Assembly: GCA_013115135.1 (NCBI GenBank)
Contig: JABANP010000115.1
Location: 62,001 to 126,000, forward strand
Origin: Perkinsus olseni
Lineage: Eukaryota; Perkinsozoa; Perkinsida; Perkinsidae
Direction: 5' to 3'
Length of the DNA: 64,000 bases
In this document: positions 49,916 through 59,077 of the stretch, one piece after another
Position numbering within the stretch: position 1 is the stretch's first letter
Layout: each line of letters opens with the position of its first letter
Notes under the pieces: generated by a model
The model's input: the letters and a program-made list of their open reading frames with translations, nothing else
Database searches by the model: none
What the model was told of the DNA's origin: nothing
Program-made: the position numbers and the translations under genes

Positions 49916-50711
49916 ATGGCTACCCTCGCTAACTTCATTCTCGGTACGGTACCGATTCTGATCTCGGCAATGTCCCTGCGAGCTGCCTCCCAGCTGGGAG
50001 AGATGGTGAGCGTTTACCGCCTTCTGACAAATATGGGCTCCTCTACTTGAACTCTAGCGGCTCCTCACAGAATCGATCGGCGTTGGTCGATGGGGAAAAT
50101 CGCCGGCAGCTGAATTTTTCTGTCTCACAGTTGTACCTTTCCTCAGGTGGCAGAATCAGCACGCGAGGTCTCAGTGCTGGGGAACCTGTCCCATGCGTCT
50201 TGTAAAAATAAAAACGAGTCCATGGAGATCCACGTCTCCCGGTTTCCTGAATATACGCTAATGGAAGCGGAAACCAATCGGGCGACAGGTGTCCGCGTCC
50301 GAGTCCAATATTTGTGAGATCCCTCAGCAGTTCCGTTACGGGTCGTAGCCATGCATGATTGATGATCGATGTTTCAGTTCCTACGAGAATGGTAATTGGA
50401 GATTCATCTTCCAGCCTGACTATGACGACAGTGGTCTCGGATCGGAGCTGAACGAACAGGGCTCGGCGGACCGCATGAAAATGCTTTTTAACCATGTGAA
50501 CCCTTTCGACGAGATCTTGCCTTGGATAGCGAAACATGTTCTTGTGCGGCACAAAGTTAGCGGAGAGATTTGCAACTTGATAGCCGACTTTATCGAAGCA
50601 AACGCTCGCCCTGGCTTCGACGATCATCAGTCTGATGAAAGTTGGATTTACTTTTTCTTGCTGTCTGTAAAAGATGAGATTTATGATCTGATTATCGAGT
50701 ATTTAGCCTAG
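49916..50711 (+). CDS. Small secreted protein, paralogue A
   Basis: Exons 49916-50005, 50147-50313 and 50378-50711 join in phase to 196 residues. A signal peptide is likely (MATLANFILGTVPILISAMS). It aligns along its length with the gene at 52374-53125: ATGVRVRVQYF / ATGVRIWAKYF, then NWRFIFQPDYDD / DWRIAIDPDYND, then HVNPFDEILPWIAKHVLVRH / HVNAFSELLPWIVNNNVLAH. The second intron sits at the same codon and phase in both genes, and the last exons are both 334 nt. The first intron (50006-50146) is absent from the paralogue. I know no named family. A secreted, lineage-specific role is inference. Confidence 0.8.
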
Positions 50712-51108
50712 TTTGTATGCCCTTTGGAAGATTAGTTCATTATGCTTTGCTGCCGTTCATGTTGCTGATGTTGAACCCCGATTGTTGTGTTAGAATCTAA
50801 CAGTTAGATGCGCCCTGAAAATCCTGCTGATTGGCCTTGGTCTTGGGAGACATAGTTGACACAACAGTGAATAGCTTTTGAGTGATTCGATCTAAAGAAA
50901 CATAGCAAGACTCCTAGCCTAGGAGTCCTAGGCTAGCTAAACGTCAATCTGTAGAACATGAATTGCGTGCTGATGTCTTAAGAGAAAGCGTACACTGCTG
51001 CACGCTACCTCCAGACGAGTTAATGCTTGGAAGCGGCAGTGGTGTGAGTGACTCATGGCTGGCGGCCATTGGCTGTCCAGTAACTGGACTCCCGACTGGA
51101 GTCTGGAC

Positions 51109-51153
51109 ATCCTCTCGGCAAAACTGGAGTCTCCAGTTTTGCGGAGAGGATGT
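51109..51153. repeat. Near-perfect 22-bp-arm palindrome
   Basis: CATCCTCTCGGCAAAACTGG... pairs with ...CCAGTTTTGCGGAGAGGATG with one mismatch and a 1-nt centre. Confidence 0.85.
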
Positions 51154-51395
51154 GCTTGAATTTACTGACTCCTGCGACCCAAGCCTGGGTTAGATCATTC
51201 AACCCAGGGTTGAGTCGGAGATGGCAACGCTGTAGCGGTCTAAGACCGCCGGTCTTCTTGCCGCGGGATGCCAACCCTTGGCTGTTTCGGAGATTGCTGT
51301 TGTACTCCAACGCGACCCCTAATCTTTGTGCGGCCCAGAGAGCGTAGATAGTTGACTGAGTTCGTATTACGAACTTCGTGAGCTGCGTGAATCTA

Positions 51396-51448
51396 GTCGC
51401 AATTGGGAGCCCGATTGAGGTAACCTCAATCGGGCTCCCAATTGCGAC
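51396..51448. repeat. Perfect 26-bp-arm palindrome
   Basis: Left arm 51396-51421 (begins GTCGCAATTGGGAGCCC), single A centre at 51422, right arm 51423-51448. All 26 pairs match. A sequence this symmetric would extrude or form a strong RNA hairpin. Confidence 0.95.
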
Positions 51449-52176
51449 CTCAATGAGGTTGGCAATGAGCGAAACGCACGAGGCCAGCCGGCTTCAGTGC
51501 CAGAGAGATGCTTAAAACATGTGGTTCTGGGTCTCGAACCACGAAGTTCCACCGCGTTGTATTGGGCCTACATTTTTGCGGCGAGGCTTCTAGACATTTT
51601 GCTGAGCTAGCGAAGTCACGGAAGCTACGCGCTCGAGAATGAAATTTTGCCCAGCATTGGAACGTCCTGGGCATGCTATCCATGCTTGGACTGCTCTGCG
51701 CTTCGCGCTATCGCAAAACGCGAAGCATATTCCGGGGAGGGCCCTTCCCATTCGATCCTCGCCTCGCGTACACTGATAGTGACCCTCCCTGTTCAACTCA
51801 TGCGTTGGGAACGCGCCATGAGTGGGTAGGTACCTCCGCCACTAGAGCAACCAGTGGCTGTTCGTGGTTGTCGTGCGCTGCGTATACAGTCTCATTACCC
51901 AGCCGTAGTGCCTTGCACGAACTCACAGTTCCGCAGCGGAACTTCCGCTGACTTGCAACCTTGATTATCTTTCGAGCGCGCCGCGGTCCGCACGACGTTA
52001 CCGTTTCCTGTCGTCGTGCTTCCGACATAGGTCATGGGCAGTTACAACTGTTAAGCGAGCAACCTTGCTTTCGGAAATTGCGTACAATATTGGGAAGCGG
52101 GCTGAACACGGAATGCCGTACCAGGGCGATGATCGATGAGATGCCAGCCCGAGCTTCCAAAGCGGCCTACCTGTTC

Positions 52177-52285
52177 CAACGCAAGACGGGAAGGAGCGTA
52201 AAGGTTATCTACTTCTCCTTCTAAGCTTACTCTCTCGAGGGGCTATGCACGAATAGACAAGACGATCGGCGCATAATGGACAACA
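52177..52285. repeat. Dispersed repeat, copy B
   Basis: Partner of 37368-37470, with the same two blocks in order. It ends about 90 bp before the start of the gene at 52374. Confidence 0.75.
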
Positions 52286-52373
52286 CGCATCAGCTCGAAG
52301 GAGTAGCTGGAAGAAGCCCCGTCAATTCCAATTGAAAGAATTCGAATGATTTCAGCATAGTCCTCTCTGCACA

Positions 52374-53125
52374 ATGGTCGCCTCCAGCCGTTCCATCCTA
52401 CTGATGATGGCTCTTACGGCGGCGGTGGGCCTCCAGTCCGCCGCTCAAGGCGAGGTAACGTCACTCGTATCCTCAACAACCGAGCATGCTGCCGTACCAT
52501 CTCAGATCACACCATCAGCTGATCGTGTCAGTGTGGTTCAGCACTTCCACAATCCAAGCTGCAAGATCCATTATGATTCCATCGACGTTTACGTTGCCAA
52601 GTCCGTCCTCCCCCCACACGCCACTATACCGGGATATCAGTCCATCGAAGCCGTTACAAATTCAGCCACCGGAGTCCGCATCTGGGCCAAATATTTGTAG
52701 TGCCGATTCGGCACTGCCGAACAGCAGCTTCGCCATCAGCCCAGTTTTCATCCACTTCACGGTCTCTTCTGCTCATTCTCGTATTCCTCAGTTACTACGA
52801 TACTGACGATTGGAGGATTGCCATTGACCCCGACTACAACGACCGCAGAGATTCCGCGGCGCTTGACGTGATTGCTTCGAAGGAGGAAATCGATTCACTT
52901 TTCTATCATGTCAACGCTTTCTCTGAACTGTTACCTTGGATCGTCAACAACAATGTTCTCGCCCATGGTGTGAATGATGAGACTTGCGCCGCCATAGCCG
53001 AACAGATCGAGAGAAATCCTCCCTTCGAATGGGAGAACGATACTGAAGGGAACTGGATTCAGGATTTTCTGGTGGCCCGGGTGCCTCAAGTTCTACGGCT
53101 GATTCCGGAATATTCTACCCAGTGA
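52374..53125 (+). CDS. Small secreted protein, paralogue B
   Basis: Exons 52374-52696 and 52792-53125 join in phase to 218 residues, with a signal peptide (MVASSRSILLMMALTAAVGLQS). The intron border is KYF-YYDTDDWR. It is a tandem paralogue of 49916-50711 and lies about 1.7 kb downstream on the same strand. The N-terminal third differs most from its paralogue (a Ser/Thr-rich stretch around residues 28-50); the C-terminal exon is conserved in length (334 nt). The acidic DPDYND-type segment could bind a metal, but no known loop motif is present. Function unknown. Confidence 0.8.
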
Positions 53126-53129
53126 TCAT

Positions 53130-54270
53130 CTTTTCTTCACGAAATGCTTCGACGCTGTTTTCATGTGCGATGTTTGTGGCAAGGAGGAAGATACTATTGT
53201 GCACAATAAATCTTTCATCAATCGGTGTGGTGACATGGCAAGAGGGCATCGGTGATAACATGAGTGAAGTACTCCAAATGAAAGTTACAGTTCATTGCCT
53301 TCGCGTGCCAAACCTCGACTCGAACACAAGACACCACAGGATTGGGCTATCATCTTGAATCAGCGGCTCGATTGAGCAGATATACAGCAATATCCATATA
53401 CAACCGCCGACCAAGCACGACAGGGCACTATGCCGATATACAACAATGAACCGTGTCATCCTACCGTGTCATCCTGTGCCATTTACGTCACCTTTGTAGA
53501 TCACTCATCCGTAGACTGTAATCCCCCTTCAACTGCCTTGCTCAGGAATGAGTCGCGACGCTCGCTTTTGCTTCCCTTGTTTTTTCGCAAACCATACAAC
53601 TGTCGGCTGCGACTCATTATTTCCTGCGGCAGTTCACCACATAAAGCCGTTTGAAGAGCATGAGAGTGACTCGCAGCGAGTCCGAGGCTCGGCCTACCTG
53701 AGCGCTGCTGTCTGCTCAATAAACTCGCCTACACTAATCCTTCTTGAAACAAGATACACCGGTGCTAGTCTAACTAAGCCGGTTTTCGGAGTTGGACTTG
53801 AACTCACACACACTCGAGCGCGAGACTGCCGATATACGGTATTTCCATTTCTGAAGCACGCATCAATATTATTAACCTTCTCTTCACGCGATCGTGCGAA
53901 GTAACAATAATACGAAATGTTGTTAACCGTGCTGACAGGGGTAGCGGAACCTTTGCCTGTGTAAGTTTGAAGTCCAATACCGACTATACGACTCAGTTAG
54001 ACAAACACCGATGTCCCTTCTTATTGGGTATCAGTTCGCTCCTGTATCACATTTCCGTTCACCTTCGTTTGCCTGAGAATGATTACTAACCTTGCATGTA
54101 GCTCGGAAGCTCGCATGTAAGCTTCCGCTTACACTAACCCACATCGAACACAAATTTGGTTTGTTCCTCCCGAGAGTGAAAAGTTGAATACCCATAAGAC
54201 TTCATACTATCATCACATTGCATGTTATGCAAGTAGCTAGTCAAATAAGGACTTAATTATAACCACTTAA
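53130..54270. other. Intergenic; possible tRNA-like fragments
   Basis: No gene supported. Two reverse-oriented T-arm-like strings occur: CTCGACTCGAACACAAGA near 53314-53332 and GTTGGACTTGAACTCACA near 53789-53806. Neither forms a full tRNA. Confidence 0.35.
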
Positions 54271-54271
54271 T

Positions 54272-56197
54272 TTAGAACGAACATCGTCGCTTTTCACTCG
54301 ACTCTTCCTCATCCTCCGCCAAAGAGATGACGGTGTTCATCGGCTGATGTCCGCTGGTCACCGGTCTCGCCTCGTTAAGATCTCCTCTCGTCCCTTGTAT
54401 GTTGTCCGGCATATTCTCGGCCTCCTTCGCCGCAGTGTCGTCATCTTCTTCCACTATCGTTGGCACCCTCATCGGAGTTGCATAACGGGAGTGGCTACCC
54501 CCGGGATGAGACATCCTCGAGAGATTCGGAGAAGTGCCAGATTTGGGTCCCATTATCTGACACGAACACCCTGGACATCATCACGCATCGAGCGTCGCTA
54601 CAGTAATTTGGTCGAGGCCGTAGTTGCGACGCTTCCCCGGCGAGGCTTGATGGCTGCCTGGCGCCATCACCACGCTCATCGGCACTTCACCAACGATCTG
54701 GTCACGGACTCTCCTCACCTTGAAAACGACCATACGCCGCTTACATCAGCTCAGACGCCTTACCCTGACCATATCGCTGCCAGGCACTGGTTCGCTGAGA
54801 ACCTCCAGCTGCTCTCCGGCCTCCACACGAATCTCCTTATTCGACGCCGGCACGTGCAGCGACGATGCCTGGAAAATGTGCAGACGAGCTGACCGCGAGG
54901 ACCGCCTCCTACCACGGCGATCGGTGGTCGAGCGTCGGGCAGTCCTCTCATCGTTTCGCCGCCTTGCGTGATCGCTCCCAGTGCATGCCCACCTATGAAG
55001 GGATCCGAAACTGATGGGAAAAATGCACCTACCAGGCTGGACCGAAGTGATGTTCGGATCCTCAGTTTCGGGGATGGTGACACCGACAGCGTAGATGCTG
55101 ACGTAAGACGACGGGAACCTTCCAGCCTGATCGGAAAAAAACGTCCTCTTACAAAGAGAGCAGTTGTAAAAATGACGGTGATATTGCAAGTACTCCGATA
55201 AGATATGATCATAACAATCACGCGCTATAATATGCGGCAAAAAGCATCCCACGCGAACAGAAAATTCAAAAATTCGAGTGAGGATAAAATAAAAACGGTG
55301 GCAAGTCGCGGAAGAGCTCCGTTCACCAGCATGAAGCTCTCTCACCTCTCCACGTGAATTCCTGCCAGACCACCAAAGACCGGTGTCCTCTGAGGAAATA
55401 CGTCTGTCGACTTCAACTGCAGAAAGCGGCACTCACGAGTAACGAAAATAACATCTCCGCGTTCGAAGGAAAGTTCTCCATCTCTTTGGCCGACAAATGA
55501 AGAAGTCGCTCGGTACTCCGTAAACTGGTCTTTGCCGTTAGCACTAAAATCATCAGGCCCTCCAGCCACTTCCTCATCGTACTGAGCCTCGAGGACAAGA
55601 TACGCCGACTGTAGGGCAGGGTAGCAGAGAAGGCATTGGTCACGATGGCTGATGACGGGCTGGTAGTCGGCTGGGAACCAGGCTGGACGAGGGGCTGTGG
55701 GGCCCGACTGACACGCCATCTGCGAGAAATAATAGCGAGAAACCTTCTTCGAGTTCAAATCACCACAGCCTCGTCAACAGCGGCTCTGTAATCCAGCGGT
55801 AGCCTGGAGAGCTCGTCGGTCATTCGTCGATCCATCTTCCGCTGGAGGGACGCAAGCTCGGCGACAAAATGGGAGATCGCGTCAAAGTGTATCTGCAAGG
55901 AGACCGTTCGAACGTATCCTTTGCAGGGAGGCATACGGCATGACGACGTTTTAGCATCTCGACCTCCTCGGCGACATCCCGGGCAGACCGATTGCTGTCC
56001 TGCTGCACCTTCTGGAGACGCTCGAAGACCTGATACCGGCCTCACAGGCAACTGCGCTCGATGCGTGTGGGCCGTACCCGTTGACGCTCCATCTGAACAC
56101 GCTGGCCAGAGGTCTCGTAGAGCTGCTGGAGACGATCTCTCAGTCGAGCCAACTCCTGCTGATGGCGCTTGAAGACGGCCTCGGCCTTACGCACAGC
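54272..56197 (-). CDS. BAR domain plus two SH3 domains (endophilin/amphiphysin-like), 5' end open
   Basis: Proteins of this kind bend membranes and recruit partners during endocytosis. On the minus strand, exons 56197-56078, 56029-55937 and 55892-55764 encode a coiled, charged BAR-type helix region (AVRKAEAVFKRHQQELARLR, VEMLKRRHA, LPLDYRAAVDEAV). Exons 55719-55437, 55389-55346 and 55126-55033 form a complete SH3 domain: YRATSSFVGQRDGELSFERG, DTGLWWSGRNSRGE, AGRFPSSYVSIYAV, with the WW and PSSYV marks of the ligand groove. A second SH3-like unit follows (EIRVEAGEQLEVLSEPVPGS, then IVGEVPMSVV) near 54880-54620. The final exon from about 54560 to 54272 is acidic and low-complexity. The first exons, upstream of 56197, could not be placed. 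It is transcribed divergently from the prohibitin gene. Confidence 0.8.
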
Positions 56198-56766
56198 CTG
56201 ATAAAAGTACGTACACCGCTGAGCACCACTATGTGTATGAAGGGAAAGAAGCGATCGATTACCTTAAAAGAGGTCTCAGTTTAACGCATGTAAGATGGAA
56301 TGACCACGAATAACGAAGTCCTCATCAAAAATTGAGAATAAAAATCATGCAGCACCGAGAGCGTAGAGAAGTGAACTCTAGGAGACTACCACTCACACTG
56401 GGAACAACGGGAAACACGAACGAATGTAGGCACTGAACTGATATTGCGGTAACACACGATGGAATTCGGTGAGGGGGAAGCTCACGCCGTGGCAAGAATG
56501 CATGTCCCGATGACGTTTTATAGAAAACGCGTCGATCATCTGGGCGCGCGCTTTTCGCGTGGATCTCGCACCGAGCACGGTTGTATTGACCTTCAAAACC
56601 CAGAGCTAGAGTACACTTATCCTGATGATTATAAGCGCCCCCAGGATTGAACTTGTTGTGCGAAAGCCAATTTTGGAAACCGTACTTGAAGCTGAGGAGT
56701 TGCAGCAGTCTATTGAACTCCGGGAGAGTATTTTAAATTCAGCTTTGGTTCTTAAAGTCGCCGGAG

Positions 56767-58598
56767 ATGTCGCAAAAGTTCACCGAAGCGTTCTCGAAGT
56801 TTGGCCCGCAGTTGGCGAAGGTCATCACGGTTGGAAGTGTCGGGATTGGCGGCTCGGTCTGGGCCTTCAAGAACTGTCTTTTTAATGGTAATAATTTGGG
56901 GCGAGAAGATCTTAGGTTGATCCGTGGAAGATGCAGAATAGGTCAAGTTCCGTGCGATACCGATATCTCGCATTCAGTCGATGCTGGACATCGAGCCATC
57001 AAGTTCTCCAGGATCGGCGGTTTGAAGGAGGATCTTTACACTGAAGGCACTCACGTGATGGTCCCTTTGGTTTGAACGACCCATCACCTTCGACATCCGA
57101 ACCAAGCCGAGAACTCTGGTAAGGTCGAACGAAGAAAAAGATTCCTTTGACGAGGATATAGTTTTCATATAATTCATGATTTTTTCAATCAATAATTTAT
57201 CGAGGAAGATTAAATTCCGTTGTAGGTGTCTCTTGACCGGCTCGAAGGACCTCCAGATGGTCAGCATCTCTCCGAACACTTTGCCGTCCCCGCGAGGATC
57301 GGTTGCCGGCTATTTACCGCTATGTCGGTACTCGACTATGATGAGAAGGTAATAACATCATCATTATTACTTCATTACTTCCCTACCCTTACCCTCATCA
57401 TCATCCTTGTTATCATCATCATCATCATCATTATCGTTACCCGTCGTCATCATCATCACTCAGTCCGTTATTTGCCAGGTGCTGCCCTCCATCATCAATG
57501 AGGTTTTTGAAGTCTGTTGTCGCCCAGTTTAACGCGTCCGAGCTCGTCACTCAGCGAGAGGTGAAGTCTCCGGCTGTCGTTTTATTTTTCCAACTTTTCT
57601 TTTTTTTGCCATCGTAGGTCGTCTCGCGTCGTATCCGCCAGGAGCTGGTTGAACGTGCTCGTGAATTCAATCTGATTCTGGATGATGTCGCCATTGTTGA
57701 CCTGGCCTTCTCTCCCGAGTAAGAGGCGTGGGAGTATCTTTGCGTATCCAAAGGTTGACCCGTGCTAGATACGCAGGAGCTGTCGAGCAGAAGCAGGTGG
57801 CCCAGCAGCAGGCTGAGAAGGCGAAGTACCAAGTATTGAAGGCTCAGGAGATGAAGAAGAATATCATCATCAAGGCTCAAGGTGAGATACTCACGCTTGT
57901 CCGGTCGGCTTCATAGGGAAAGCTGTTAGCGGTCTCGCCATCGATTTTTGCCCGTTTCATTTCTGTGGACTTTTTTATGATTTTTGTGCCAACTGCTTCT
58001 AGTCCGGCGATCGAAAGCGGAGTGGAGATGTTGCTACTATGGCTACATTGATTTTTGGCAGTTTTGGTTTCCTTGAAATTACTCCCTGTGGACCAGTAAT
58101 TTTTCTCGATAACTGCCTTCACGCTTGCAATTCTTGGTGATTCGAAGATGATAGCCATACTAGAATATCTTATTTTTCATAATAATGTAGATACCAGTAC
58201 ATAATACCGTAAATAATATACCGATAATAGGTATTAGGTTACTGATATGGGATCTGCGATTTTCTCCAGCCCGGTGTTTAGCCGGAGCGAACGCAATTCC
58301 TGAAGCTTTTGAACTTTCGTGAAGGTTCAGCCGGGCTCTCTCAGGTGAGATGGAATCGGCCAAGATGATCGGTTCGGCCATCCAGAACAACCCGGGCTTC
58401 GTGGAACTGAGAAAAAAATAGATGCTGCCAAGGAGATCGCCCATCACATGGCCGTCAGCCGAAATAAGATGGTAATTTTTTGGCGCACAGGAAAGGATTC
58501 TTTTCACGCTTCCTGATTCACAGGTGCTGAACTCGGATTCGTTGCTGTTGAATTTGATGAGCAGTGGTAATGAGAGGTTGGCCATTGAGAAGGCATAG
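56767..58598 (+). CDS. Prohibitin (PHB2-like), with several frame breaks
   Basis: Prohibitins form a ring scaffold in the mitochondrial inner membrane. Exons: 56767-56887 ([18 protein letters not shown], hydrophobic anchor), 56978-57118, 57226-57348, 57479-57560, 57618-57718, 57754-57881, 58345-58471 and 58524-58598. Conserved marks are [67 protein letters not shown] and NPGFVELR. The [12 protein letters not shown] segment favours PHB2. The frame breaks at about 57066 (an extra T before TGG), 57235, 57278, 57331, and in the A7 run at 58411-58417. Introns include a 35-nt one (57719-57753) and one with an (ATC)n microsatellite (57349-57478). A pseudogene, sequence error or frameshifting are all possible. 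Confidence 0.85.
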
Positions 58599-59077
58599 AG
58601 GCAGTGATTGACGGATGAGGGAGCATTGGTACCAGCAAAACCGTTTCAAGTATGTTTCGAAGTTGTGGAGCTAGTAGGAGTTGTTCCAGTGGTTGGCATC
58701 GCTCGGGGGGAGGTTAGCTTGATGAAAGCGGCGAAATGGAGTTTGTGGTGCGATCTCCTACTGTGACTGAAGCTTTAACTGCATCAGCGGTCATGCAAAA
58801 GCCCTTCGGCGACCAGTGCGCGACCTAGTATCAGTTTGCAGGCTGGGGCGATCGACTGAGATGGGGATACTCTGTTTTCGGACCTCCATACCGGTGTCGC
58901 TCCTATCAGTGGCGGTTGTTGCTGCTGGTGGATCAAGCTATAGCGCTTGGCCTTCGCAGCGAGTCTTTAGAGCTGCGCTCCGAGGTCTTTTCACGTTGGC
59001 GCGTTTGGTGCTGAGCGTTGGACGATCGTGCAATATCTCATTCTCATCAACAGTCTCCGTAGGGTTGCTTTCGCAGC

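Noticed and set aside
57349..57478. ATC-repeat tract as a coding His/Ile-rich segment
   Set aside because: It is bounded by clean GT-AG sites and its removal joins conserved prohibitin codons.
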